64,000 nt of DNA from a virus. Both the position numbers and the translations under genes were made by a program. The notes below the pieces were generated by a model. The model did not search any database and was not told where the DNA came from. It saw only the letters and a list, made by a program, of their open reading frames with translations. Positions 9,066 through 19,279 of this stretch are shown here, piece after piece. Location of the stretch: the IMG/VR virus record IMGVR_UViG_3300025093_000011, positions 49,199-113,198 of that record; one strand, 5' to 3'. The stretch's first letter is position 1. Each line of letters begins with the position of its first letter.

Positions 9066-12000
9066 ATGGCAAGATATCCACAAGGTGTAACCTCATTTGT
9101 TCCAAGTTATCAGGCTTATGAACCTGATTTTACTACTATGGGTAAAATGTTAAGCATTAGACAAAATCAGTATGACCAAAATTGGGATAGACTAAATCAG
9201 GTATACGGTTCATTATTATATGGAAATACTACACATGAGCAAAGTCAGAAAGTAAAAGATCAATTAAAAAATGAAATTGATTTCAACTTAAGAAGAGTTG
9301 CAGGATTAGATCTTTCTAGAGAACAAAATGTACAACAGGCATTACAAGTTTTTCAACCATTTTATGAAAATAAAAATTTAATGTATGATATGGCAGCTAC
9401 TAAAAATAGAGAGACTGCTATATCTAAAGGGATGGGTTATAAGAATGCAACTGATCCAAACTTAAAAGGTTTATGGTGGGCAGGAGGATTGCAAGCTATT
9501 GAAGAAAAAACTAAAGATTTTCAAGCAACTCCATATGATCAAATTAGAGAATCTGGATTTAATAATATATCATATACTCCATGGGTAGACATTAACGGTA
9601 GAGCTGAAGAAATAGCAAAAGACTTTGGTGATAGAGTTACTCCAAGCTTTAGTGCAGATGGTAAATGGGTTATTCATACTAAAAATGGTGAGCAACTAAC
9701 TGAACCCTTACAAGAGTTATTTAGACTTAGATTAGGAAGTGACCCTGCTGTACAAGAGTTATATTCTACAAAGGCTTATTTAAAAAGAAAAAACTTTATG
9801 AATGAGAGAGCTGGAGAATATGGAGGAGATCCTAAAGCAGCTGAGAAAGAATATCTTAAAGAACGTTATGATTTTTATAAACAAAGTGTAGAGAATAGAA
9901 ATAAATCTTTAAGAGAAAGAAAGTCTTATTATGATAATAATATTAACTTATTAAATCAAAGTATTAAGAATAATACTGCAACTGCAAATTCTGCAAGCAC
10001 TCTTAGAGATTTAGAATTAAACAGACAAGTTCTACAAAATTCTTTAGATGAATCTGATCATGCATTAAAAATGGTTCAGGATGGTCAAAATATATTATCA
10101 GGATCACAAGGTCAAAATACTCCTGATTATAAACAATTAGAAACTTTTGTTGATTCATTAGAAGCTAATCAACTTCTAGGAAATGATTTAGGATTGGCAG
10201 CAAGTACTTTTGCTAAAAGAAACTATGAACAAACTATAAAACAAAATCCTTATAAGGTTCAAGAAATAGCTTTTGCTAATAGTAAGGCATTGAAAAAAAT
10301 GCAGTTTGAGCATGATGAAAACCAAAGGAGGTTAAAAAATAATGATGCTTTAACACAAGCATATTATAAGAATTTGGTAGAGGTGCAAAAAACACATCAA
10401 TACTATATGGATGAAAATGGAGCTATGAGTGTTGTTCCAATAAAGGGAGTTAATGAACCTTATAGTGTACAAGATCCTAACACTACTCCTCCATCAACAG
10501 ATTTTCAAGAAGCTGCTGCTGATTATAATACTAAAAAGTTTAGAGATGCAAGTCAATCTGTAAATGAAGGTATAGGATTATTAGCACCTTTAGGTCTTAC
10601 TGAAGAACAACAAAAATCTATATTAGGTGATGGTTACACTTTTGAAACTTTTGATAAGTTACTACAAGAAACTCAAAAGAAAGGTGCTTCTAATGTTTGG
10701 GATATGAAAAGACCTAATGGTGAATCTGTTGGAGACATATCATTTTTATTAGCTGATAAGCTTGAAAGGATGAGAGTTGCAATCTTTGAAAATAAAGATT
10801 ATAATGATTTAATAAGTAACAGAGAAACACAACCACGTCTAGATGAATTTGAAATAAAGGTTCAAGAAAACTTTTTGGATTTGCAGAACATGAATTCCAA
10901 CTTAACTTGGATGAATAAAACTCATGCAGCAGTAGCAGAGCATGCATCTAAATCAACTAATCCTTCTGAACAAGCTTATGCATATGCCTATGATGATTTT
11001 GGAAATAAAGTAGGTGAAGAACAGTATATACAAAACTTAATAAATAGTAAAGCTATTAGTGCAGAAGCTATGGAAAAATTTAAAGATCTGGCACGAATGA
11101 GAGGCAGGCAAGATCTTATAGATGCTACATCTGAAATAGCTTGGGAGCAGGGACAGTATGGTATGTCTGTTGCAATGAAGTTTGGAAATCTTCTTGGAAT
11201 AGGTACTATAACAGAAGAGGGTCCTGTTCAATGGGGAAAAAATATATTAAGTGTAATTACAGAAAATTGGGATTACCCGTCATATGAAGATGTTATAGAA
11301 GCCGGTGATGAACTGTGGAAAAATAATAATATAATAGGTAAAGATAGACCTATCTATTACGGAACATCAGTAGGAGAGGGGGGAGCAGGAGCTGCATCAA
11401 GAACAACTTTTATGAATGTTATGCCTAATGGTACTAATTCATCTGTTTATAAATATACATATGGAGGAAATACTGTAAAGAGATCTATTTATGACAATGT
11501 AAATCAAATGGACTTAGGTGATTCATCAAGATTTTTAATATCTCTAAATGGTGTAGGAAGAAGTGCTGGTGATAAAGTAAATAAAGATGATGCTACTTCA
11601 GATAGAAATGCTGGAATGAGTGCTATTTCATTAATGCTAAACAATAGAGAAATGGCAAAATATGATGAGGATGCTTTAAGAGTTGGAGTATATGGAACTA
11701 TAGGCTATGAAGGTAATAAATCAGCATACACTTTTAAACCCGGTAAAGAATTTATTGATGCTTATACAACCAAAGTTGATTCAGAGGGTAATGTGACTCA
11801 AGCAGGTTTATGGAGTGCAGAGCAGGGTCAGGCAATACTTACAAATGGTGTTTCTATAATAGGTGATCAAGATATGTTTGATTCAGATGTTTATGATAAA
11901 TATTATGGTAGCAGCATTGGTACTCATTTAAATACACAACAAATGAACGATCCTACAAAACCTGCAACATTAACTTACACACATGCTCCAGGATATACAC

Positions 12001-12308
12001 AGACTTTTACAAAAGTTCCTGTTTCAGATTCTTATGAGGTATCTTATACAATGCCTGTTTTTGATATACAACAATATTTATTATCTGGAACAATGCCTTC
12101 AAGAACAACTTATAATACACAAGCTGGTCAAGGTTCTCTTGATCAACAGTTTGCACAATTTCCAAGTCAGATGAAACAGTTTCAACAGTTTAATAATCAA
12201 AATGCACAAGCAGTAAGAGGATTTAAAGATAATGGCTTTACAGATAAACAAATTATAGAACTCTGGAATAAGTCAGGTGGTAACTTTAGTGGTGTAAATA
12301 GATATTAA
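9066..12308 (+). CDS. Conserved crAss-like late protein, probable virion cargo
   Basis: A 1080-aa protein starting MARYPQGVTSFVPSYQAYEP. This opening plus the following helical DQNWDRLNQVYGSLLYGN segment is the kind of N-terminus I recognise from large late proteins of crAss-like phages. The first 620 residues are mainly charged helices likely to form coiled coils. The C-terminal third is Gly/Ser/Thr/Tyr-rich and more beta-like, ending in an Asn/Gln-rich tail. No enzymatic motif was seen. A 65-base AT-rich leader separates it from the gene upstream, while only 7 bases separate it from the next gene. A structural or ejected cargo role is inferred from position between the muramidase-like and RNA-polymerase-type genes. 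Confidence 0.85.
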   Translation: MARYPQGVTSFVPSYQAYEPDFTTMGKMLSIRQNQYDQNWDRLNQVYGSLLYGNTTHEQSQKVKDQLKNEIDFNLRRVAGLDLSREQNVQQALQVFQPFYENKNLMYDMAATKNRETAISKGMGYKNATDPNLKGLWWAGGLQAIEEKTKDFQATPYDQIRESGFNNISYTPWVDINGRAEEIAKDFGDRVTPSFSADGKWVIHTKNGEQLTEPLQELFRLRLGSDPAVQELYSTKAYLKRKNFMNERAGEYGGDPKAAEKEYLKERYDFYKQSVENRNKSLRERKSYYDNNINLLNQSIKNNTATANSASTLRDLELNRQVLQNSLDESDHALKMVQDGQNILSGSQGQNTPDYKQLETFVDSLEANQLLGNDLGLAASTFAKRNYEQTIKQNPYKVQEIAFANSKALKKMQFEHDENQRRLKNNDALTQAYYKNLVEVQKTHQYYMDENGAMSVVPIKGVNEPYSVQDPNTTPPSTDFQEAAADYNTKKFRDASQSVNEGIGLLAPLGLTEEQQKSILGDGYTFETFDKLLQETQKKGASNVWDMKRPNGESVGDISFLLADKLERMRVAIFENKDYNDLISNRETQPRLDEFEIKVQENFLDLQNMNSNLTWMNKTHAAVAEHASKSTNPSEQAYAYAYDDFGNKVGEEQYIQNLINSKAISAEAMEKFKDLARMRGRQDLIDATSEIAWEQGQYGMSVAMKFGNLLGIGTITEEGPVQWGKNILSVITENWDYPSYEDVIEAGDELWKNNNIIGKDRPIYYGTSVGEGGAGAASRTTFMNVMPNGTNSSVYKYTYGGNTVKRSIYDNVNQMDLGDSSRFLISLNGVGRSAGDKVNKDDATSDRNAGMSAISLMLNNREMAKYDEDALRVGVYGTIGYEGNKSAYTFKPGKEFIDAYTTKVDSEGNVTQAGLWSAEQGQAILTNGVSIIGDQDMFDSDVYDKYYGSSIGTHLNTQQMNDPTKPATLTYTHAPGYTQTFTKVPVSDSYEVSYTMPVFDIQQYLLSGTMPSRTTYNTQAGQGSLDQQFAQFPSQMKQFQQFNNQNAQAVRGFKDNGFTDKQIIELWNKSGGNFSGVNRY

Positions 12309-12315
12309 TTAAGAT

Positions 12316-15300
12316 ATGGCTGAAGAATTAGAAAATCAGAATATGCAAGATGTTGCTAATGAGCAAATGAATCAACAAATGATGTCTCAGCAAGATCAAG
12401 CAAATCAACAAGAGCAATCTGTTGAGCAAAAGGTATTTAATCTTGACAATACTCAAAACGAACCTGTAGATCCAAATGTAACATCAACACTTGGTGCAGC
12501 ACAATTAATGAATAATTTAAATACTTCATTTCCAGCTTTACCTGTAGATAATAAATTTGATATACCAGCTCCTCAAGTACAAGAAAATGTTGTAGGTCTT
12601 CCTGATCAACCTCCTGGACCTTATGCTGTTAAAACTCAAGGGGATGCTTTAGTACAGATGCTTCGTGATCAAAGTGAACGTACAAGTAGAACAGAAAACA
12701 AAGATTTTGGAATGTTCTATAATTATGACAATGGTCCTGATGGAAATGCTTTTTATAAAAGGTATGCTGCATTAGTTGGTACTTCTGATTCTTTGTTTGG
12801 AGGAAAAACTTTTGATAATAAAACATTTGATCAAATAGGGTTTTCTCCATTAAGAAATAATGAAGCTAACTTTAATGCACATACTACAGGATGGAATGAC
12901 TGGGGTAGAATGTATAGACATTCATTTCCTGTTTTATTTAAAAGAGGTTTTGTAGATGGACCTAAAAGTATGATAAAAGCATTTAGTGGAGATTTTAGAG
13001 GTGCTGATCTTGCTGATGCAAAAGAGTATGAAGAAGCCGCAGCTATAGGAATGTCAAGTAAAGATGGTGTTGGCCCATGGTTTAATAATACTGTAATGAA
13101 CTTTGGTTATACTGCAGGTATAATTTTGGAAGCCATAGCAGAAGAATTTGCTCTGAGTGCTATGACTCTTGGTTCTGGAGGACTAGGAGCTGGAGTACAA
13201 GCATCAAGAACTGCTCAACTTATAAAAGGTATTGGAAAAGGTCTTGGTAAATTTGGATCTGGTGGTAAAGCTGTGAAAGATTTATTAAAAGCAACTAGTA
13301 CCGTACCTGGTGCAAGAGGTTTATTTAATGGAGTTAAAAAAACTGGAAAGTTTTTCAACCCTTTAGAAAATACTACAAGTACTATATCTGCTTTATATAA
13401 AGGTTCTAATGGTGGAAAGTATGTAACAGGAATAGCAGCGATGTCAAAAACTGCAGGTGCTTTATATAGAGATATGAGAGCATTGAACATGGCTGTATCT
13501 GAGTCTAGATTAGAAGCAGGAATGGTTGAGAACAAAGTGTTTGATAAACTTTATAAAAAGCACTACAAAGATTTTGGAGTTAGACCTACTGCAAAACAGC
13601 AAGCTGATATGAGAGAGCAAGCTAAAGTAGCTTCTTTATCTACATTTAACTCTAATGCTCCTATAATATATTTAACTAATAGATTAACTTTTAGAAACGT
13701 GGTATCTCCTAAAGGAGGTTTAAGAAATTTTATAAAAAATACAAGAGAAGATATTTATAAAATTGGTGCTACTGCAGGTGAAAGAAATTTTGGAACTTTA
13801 GGTAAAGTTATTTATAACAATAGTAAAAAAGCTTTTGAGTTTGAAGCTAATAACTTAAAAGGTTTAGCTAAAAGTTGGTGGAAAAATCCAGGTTATAAAA
13901 CAGCTGCTAAAACATTAGGCTATTTTAAATCTAATTTCTCAGAAGGATTTCAAGAAAACTTTCAAGAAATAGTAGCACGGTCTACTGAAAAATATTACAC
14001 TGAGGCATTTGAAACAAATGTTGTTTCTTCAAGTTTGTATGCTAATGCAGTAAATGACATGACATTTAAAATACAAACAGGAAGTGTACCAACAAATGTT
14101 TATAGAGATGAAATTAAGAATGAACTTAGTGCTGAAGGATTTAAAACCTTTGCTTCAGGTTTTGCAATGGGTATGTTCTCAGCACCTTTAAATCAAGCAA
14201 TACCTTTTTTAAGTACTCAGTATAATAGAATATATCATAAAGATGAATATGTTAAATGGAAAAGAGATAAATTAAAAATTACTAAAGAGTTAGCTAAAGA
14301 CTTAAATAATATAAATACAGGAGATCTTTTAAATCAGAGATTAATGAATGTTGGCATGCAAGATATAATAGCTGACATTTATAAAAATGGTAGCAAAAAA
14401 GAAGCTCTTGATGCAGAATTAGAAGGTTTTGTTAAAACTGTTTCTGTAATGAGTAAGACAGGAACGTTTGGTGTCTTCATTGATAAGTTGGAAGAAATGA
14501 AAACTCAAACAGATGAAGAATTAATAGATGATGTTGGTTCATCTGATATTAAAGAAGCTCCAAAGTATAGAGAAAGAATTGATAGAACTATTGCTAGGTT
14601 AAAGTCTATTGATGAAAATCTTAAAACTGCTAGAGAAAAATTAGAAAATCCTGTAACAGATGAAATGATAGAAACTGCTGCTGATAATAAAGAGAAAGAA
14701 TCTCTTAAAACATTACAATCAGCTTGGAATAAATCTGTAACAAATTTTGTTTTCTTTAATGAAAGTTTTAAGGATACATTACAAAGAATGAATTCTATTC
14801 AAACCAACTATTTAAAAGGTGATCTTTTATCAGATGTTGATTATGCTGCTTCTAAAGTAATATTTGAACCAACCAAAAGAATTAAAGGTCAGATAAATAT
14901 TTTAAAATCAGAAATAGAAATAGAAGAAAATAAAGATGACACTAATAAAACAAAAGTAAGAGACCTTAAAAATCAAATTAAATATTTAGAGGAGTATGAA
15001 AAAGCTTACACTGAATTTAATAAGTTTTATAATAGAGGTCCACTTGTTGCAGCTGCAGTTAAGTCTTTAAAAGAATCTGGAGTAAAAGAACCTACTGAAG
15101 AGCAAATTGAAAAAGAAGTAAATAAGAAAGTAGGGAAGATAGATGATGAAAAGAAACAAGTTTTAATTTTAGGAAATCTTAAAAAAGCACATGATGAATA
15201 TATAAAATCTCTTGCAACAGATGCTGCTGTTCCAATGCTTCAAGAAAATTTAGATAAAGCTTTTAATGAACTTCTTGATTTCTATAAGCTTGGAGAAGAG

Positions 15301-18300
15301 TCATCAATGATGGCTAACTATATAAATATTCTACATGATCCAGGAGAGTTTTTAAAACTTGTAACTGAAACTCAAAAAGCTCAAGAAGAAGCTCAAGCTA
15401 AAATGGAAAGTCTTATAAAAAACTTAATTGATAAACAAGTAAAAAATGTAGAGCATAATCAATTATTAAATACTTTAGCAAGCCATGCTCCTCCACTATT
15501 TTTTGCAGAAGGTCAGTTTATTGACTTTTATAATAATGGTATTGAGCCAACTCATTTCTTAGGTATTGATGGTGAAAGATATGAAAAAGGATCTCCTGAA
15601 TATGGTTCAGGATTAGCTCTAGTTAAAAAACAATTAGAGCTTAACAAGATTAAATTATCAAATGTAGATACTGCAAAAAATATTGAGATGACTCCTGAGA
15701 TGAAAAAGTCTGTAGAAATGATCAAAGCAGTATTTGCTGATTCTATGGATATAATATCAAGCCAAGGAGTCTATAAGTTCCAAGGTGTTGACTTTGAAAG
15801 AGTTTCTAATATAGTTAATAGTATATATGGTGATTATGGTTATCAAGATATAAATAATAGATTATTTGGTGTAGAGTTTAATGAGAGTTTTAGTGATCCT
15901 GTATTTAATGAAAAATTACAAAGACAGGTAAATAGAGTAGATGAGTCTGGTAATGAAATATTTAACTTTAATGAAGCTACTATAAACTCTTACATAGATA
16001 AGCTTGCTGCAGCTAACTTACCTGGATTTAATACAGCAACAATAAATAATTTAAGATCAGAGCTTTTAAGTTTAGCAGAAGGTAATATTTTAAATTCAAA
16101 TCAAAAAGAAATTGATAAGCTTACTAAGCTGAAAGAAAATGAACAGTCTCAGTTTAGAAAAGAAAATTTAGATAGAGAGATTAAAAAATTGCAAGAAGAG
16201 TCTACTATAACTGAAGATTTAAATTTAGAACGTGTAAAACAAGTCATAACAGATATAATTCCAAGAATTACTTATGAGTCTGGTAGACAAAGAGGGGATA
16301 CTCTGGATGCTTTGGTTAGAGACTTTTTTGATGCTAGTATTACAGATTTTACTTATGACTCAACTAAAATTACTAAAGAAGCTTTTGAAACATTGTTTGG
16401 TGAAAACGGTTTTTTAACTAAATTAAAAGAAGCTGAGTCTAGAGGTGATATTTATGTATTCTCAAAAAATTTAACATTAGCAGATAATAATTTATCAGAT
16501 AAAGATGGTAATTTATTGCCACCTGCTGCAGGTTCTTTAGATTTAGTTATTGTAGATAAGAGTGGTAAAGTTTATATTGCTGATTTAAAAACGGGTTCAT
16601 TAAATAAATGGAATAGTTATCAGGTAGCATCACCGGGAACTAAACAACAATATAATTATAAAAAGTATTTCCAAAATAGTATGCAGCAAAGAGCATATGC
16701 AAATCTTCTTTACAATAAAAGTAACGGAATGATTGATGCTGAAACTTTAATACTTCCTGTACAAACTAAAGAAGATCCTGAAACTGGTAAAGTTACATTA
16801 GCTAGCAAACCTGAACAAGGTGACTTAGTAGCAATTCCTGAAATTCTTGAAGAGGAAATGTTTATTTATGCTGATAAAGATCTTAAATATATAGACGAAG
16901 ATAATAATCTTTACATGGTTCTTCAGATTGATAAGAAAATACCTAGAATAGATAAAGGTACTGATCAAAAAGAAATGAATGATGAAGAGGTTTTAAATGA
17001 TGCTATAAAAGAACTACAGTCTGAATTAGAAGAATTAAGAAAAGATGAAACTCCTTCACAAAAAAGAATTAATGAAGTAGAGTTAGAACTTAAGCAAACT
17101 AGAAGTATACTTGCAGAATCAAAATTAACACCTGAACAAAAAGCAAAAAGAGACGCTGATGCTGAACGTACTGCTTATAACAAAGCTGTAACTAAAAGAA
17201 AAAATAAAGCCTTTAAAGAAATAAAAGAAACTAAATTAATTATAAGTGATAGAAATTCTTCAGGTTACAAAACTACTTATACAGATAGTAATGGTGAAGT
17301 TTATATTTTAAATGAAATCATTCTTCCTCAAAAAGATAAAGAAACCGGAAAATATAAACCTATTACTGAAGCAGATAAACAACGTGCTTATAAAAAAATA
17401 CAAAGAAGAATATTAAATTTAGCTGACTTTGATAAGAGTGATTATAAAAGACAAGCTAAAGTAGACAATACTATTGATAATATTACAGGTAGAACTTTTC
17501 CATTCTTTGTTGGTAAAGATGCATTAGGAAATCCTTATGAACACAACCTTACAGTACTCAGTGTTTATGTAATGGATGATGGTAACTATAGAATAAGAGC
17601 TAAAAATAATGTTAACCAGAATGGTTATGATATGGTTGTTACACCTGACGGTGATGTTGTAAAACATTTTAGAGAAGGTAGATTTAGTCCATCTGAAAAT
17701 GAAATAATTTTTAGTGCTGATAGTTTTGCTAGACAAAAAACTGAAGCTGAAAAAGAAGAAGAAAAAGATTCTGTTACAGATAAGAGAGCTGACATAGAAA
17801 AAAGAAGAGAAATAAGTTTAATAGTAGTAGATCAGCTTTCAGAGGAAGAAGTTAAAGAATTAGATAAATACGATGAAATTGAAGCAGCAATGCCTATAGC
17901 TGGAGATTCTGAAACTGGTTATGAAGCTTACTATTACCCAAATATTAATGAAGAAGTTTATTCAACTGATGACCTTAGTGAAGAAGATAGTAAAGATATA
18001 AACAAAGTAAAAGCTTGGGTAAACGCTAAATATGATGCAGAATTAGCTGCTTTAGAAGCTAAAGGCAAACCTGTTGCTGAACCAGAATCTTATAAAAATG
18101 CTGTTGAAGAATACAAAAAAACAGATTTAGGAGGTGGTACAGAAGCACAAATAGCAAAAGATAATCTTATAAAAGAAGCTAAAACTAAAGAAGGAAAAGC
18201 TTTTGTAGAAGATCAAGTTGATAGATTAGAAAAAAATGATGATGGTACTATTACAGTTTATAGAGCTGGAACTATACAGGAGGGTAATATTCCTGTAACA

Positions 18301-19266
18301 ACAAGTAAACAAACTGCAGAACTTATAGCTGAAGAAAGAAAAGGACAAGGATTAAGTTCAGAAATTCAAGAGTTTAAGGTTATGCCGAGTGATGTTGCAG
18401 CAGTAGTTCCAGGAATAGAATCTGAACTTTTAATAAATATTAATACTGGTAATATTAATAGAATTTCAAATACCGCTAATAAACAAGAGAAAGCTTTAGA
18501 AGAACTTCTAAGTGAAAAAGAACAAATTCAAAATGAGCTTTCTAAAGTAGAAGCTGATTTAGCAAAAACTAAAAAAGATAAAAGTGAAGGAACTTTTCCT
18601 TTTGCAGATAGCATATATAACAAAGCTGTAAAAGACAAGACTACTAAAATTAAAAATTTAAAATATCAAATAGTAAAGCTTGATAAACAAATAGCTGCTT
18701 TAGATAAAAATAAAATAGATTCTACTGACTATGTTGCAAGTATTGAAAACATGCAAGATACTGGAGTCTATGATAATTTATTTGATACCTATCAGGCACT
18801 AGATAGAGATAAAGTAAACTTAAAACCATCTGAGTATAATATGTATAAATCTCAACTTGATGATTTAGCTACTTTAGCATTTAATCTAACAGAGTCTGAA
18901 AAAATTGATAGCTTTAAAAAGTATGATGTGGTAAATGTTCTTCAAGATAAAAATGGTAAACCTTATTTATCAAGTGGTGATCAGTTTAGAGTTGTTAATG
19001 CAAATGTAAAAGACAATACTATAACTGTTAAGAAAGCAGGTAAAGGAAATAATAAAACAAAAACTATAACTCTTGATGGTTATAAGAAAGCTATTCAAGT
19101 TTCTGATCCAGGAACTGGAGATAGAAGTTCATCTGAAATAGATAATAATAAAGAATCTAAAACAAAGTTTGAAGATTATATAGCAGATAAAGAAAATTTA
19201 GATAAATTAGATGGTCAGAATAATCAGCCTGAAGATTATAATGATGACAGTATTTTTAAATGTTAG
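12316..19266 (+). CDS. Giant virion protein with PD-(D/E)XK nuclease domain
   Basis: A 2316-aa protein. Residues 1-45 are Met/Gln/Glu-rich. Around 255-290 lies a hydrophobic Gly/Ala segment that could touch membrane. Long stretches (about 640-1000 and 1580-1660) look like coiled coil. A RecB/Cas4-type PD-(D/E)XK domain sits at about 1330-1465: helix RGDTLDALVRDFFDA, then GSLDLVIVD with D1409, YIADLKTG with D1423 and K1425, and a QxxxY motif at Q1457-Y1461. This set matches active members of the fold. It directly precedes the RNA-polymerase giant, 13 bases apart. I infer a virion-carried protein; the nuclease could act on host or superinfecting DNA or in genome processing. It ends in a Cys, as do two of the following proteins. 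Confidence 0.85.
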   Translation: MAEELENQNMQDVANEQMNQQMMSQQDQANQQEQSVEQKVFNLDNTQNEPVDPNVTSTLGAAQLMNNLNTSFPALPVDNKFDIPAPQVQENVVGLPDQPPGPYAVKTQGDALVQMLRDQSERTSRTENKDFGMFYNYDNGPDGNAFYKRYAALVGTSDSLFGGKTFDNKTFDQIGFSPLRNNEANFNAHTTGWNDWGRMYRHSFPVLFKRGFVDGPKSMIKAFSGDFRGADLADAKEYEEAAAIGMSSKDGVGPWFNNTVMNFGYTAGIILEAIAEEFALSAMTLGSGGLGAGVQASRTAQLIKGIGKGLGKFGSGGKAVKDLLKATSTVPGARGLFNGVKKTGKFFNPLENTTSTISALYKGSNGGKYVTGIAAMSKTAGALYRDMRALNMAVSESRLEAGMVENKVFDKLYKKHYKDFGVRPTAKQQADMREQAKVASLSTFNSNAPIIYLTNRLTFRNVVSPKGGLRNFIKNTREDIYKIGATAGERNFGTLGKVIYNNSKKAFEFEANNLKGLAKSWWKNPGYKTAAKTLGYFKSNFSEGFQENFQEIVARSTEKYYTEAFETNVVSSSLYANAVNDMTFKIQTGSVPTNVYRDEIKNELSAEGFKTFASGFAMGMFSAPLNQAIPFLSTQYNRIYHKDEYVKWKRDKLKITKELAKDLNNINTGDLLNQRLMNVGMQDIIADIYKNGSKKEALDAELEGFVKTVSVMSKTGTFGVFIDKLEEMKTQTDEELIDDVGSSDIKEAPKYRERIDRTIARLKSIDENLKTAREKLENPVTDEMIETAADNKEKESLKTLQSAWNKSVTNFVFFNESFKDTLQRMNSIQTNYLKGDLLSDVDYAASKVIFEPTKRIKGQINILKSEIEIEENKDDTNKTKVRDLKNQIKYLEEYEKAYTEFNKFYNRGPLVAAAVKSLKESGVKEPTEEQIEKEVNKKVGKIDDEKKQVLILGNLKKAHDEYIKSLATDAAVPMLQENLDKAFNELLDFYKLGEESSMMANYINILHDPGEFLKLVTETQKAQEEAQAKMESLIKNLIDKQVKNVEHNQLLNTLASHAPPLFFAEGQFIDFYNNGIEPTHFLGIDGERYEKGSPEYGSGLALVKKQLELNKIKLSNVDTAKNIEMTPEMKKSVEMIKAVFADSMDIISSQGVYKFQGVDFERVSNIVNSIYGDYGYQDINNRLFGVEFNESFSDPVFNEKLQRQVNRVDESGNEIFNFNEATINSYIDKLAAANLPGFNTATINNLRSELLSLAEGNILNSNQKEIDKLTKLKENEQSQFRKENLDREIKKLQEESTITEDLNLERVKQVITDIIPRITYESGRQRGDTLDALVRDFFDASITDFTYDSTKITKEAFETLFGENGFLTKLKEAESRGDIYVFSKNLTLADNNLSDKDGNLLPPAAGSLDLVIVDKSGKVYIADLKTGSLNKWNSYQVASPGTKQQYNYKKYFQNSMQQRAYANLLYNKSNGMIDAETLILPVQTKEDPETGKVTLASKPEQGDLVAIPEILEEEMFIYADKDLKYIDEDNNLYMVLQIDKKIPRIDKGTDQKEMNDEEVLNDAIKELQSELEELRKDETPSQKRINEVELELKQTRSILAESKLTPEQKAKRDADAERTAYNKAVTKRKNKAFKEIKETKLIISDRNSSGYKTTYTDSNGEVYILNEIILPQKDKETGKYKPITEADKQRAYKKIQRRILNLADFDKSDYKRQAKVDNTIDNITGRTFPFFVGKDALGNPYEHNLTVLSVYVMDDGNYRIRAKNNVNQNGYDMVVTPDGDVVKHFREGRFSPSENEIIFSADSFARQKTEAEKEEEKDSVTDKRADIEKRREISLIVVDQLSEEEVKELDKYDEIEAAMPIAGDSETGYEAYYYPNINEEVYSTDDLSEEDSKDINKVKAWVNAKYDAELAALEAKGKPVAEPESYKNAVEEYKKTDLGGGTEAQIAKDNLIKEAKTKEGKAFVEDQVDRLEKNDDGTITVYRAGTIQEGNIPVTTSKQTAELIAEERKGQGLSSEIQEFKVMPSDVAAVVPGIESELLININTGNINRISNTANKQEKALEELLSEKEQIQNELSKVEADLAKTKKDKSEGTFPFADSIYNKAVKDKTTKIKNLKYQIVKLDKQIAALDKNKIDSTDYVASIENMQDTGVYDNLFDTYQALDRDKVNLKPSEYNMYKSQLDDLATLAFNLTESEKIDSFKKYDVVNVLQDKNGKPYLSSGDQFRVVNANVKDNTITVKKAGKGNNKTKTITLDGYKKAIQVSDPGTGDRSSSEIDNNKESKTKFEDYIADKENLDKLDGQNNQPEDYNDDSIFKC

Positions 19267-19279
19267 TAAATAAAAGGTA

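Noticed and set aside
13215-13535. 106-codon open frame antisense to the 2316-aa gene
   Set aside because: It lies fully inside a well-supported gene, has no leader signal, and its Pro/Ala/Phe-rich product mirrors the codon use of the opposite strand.
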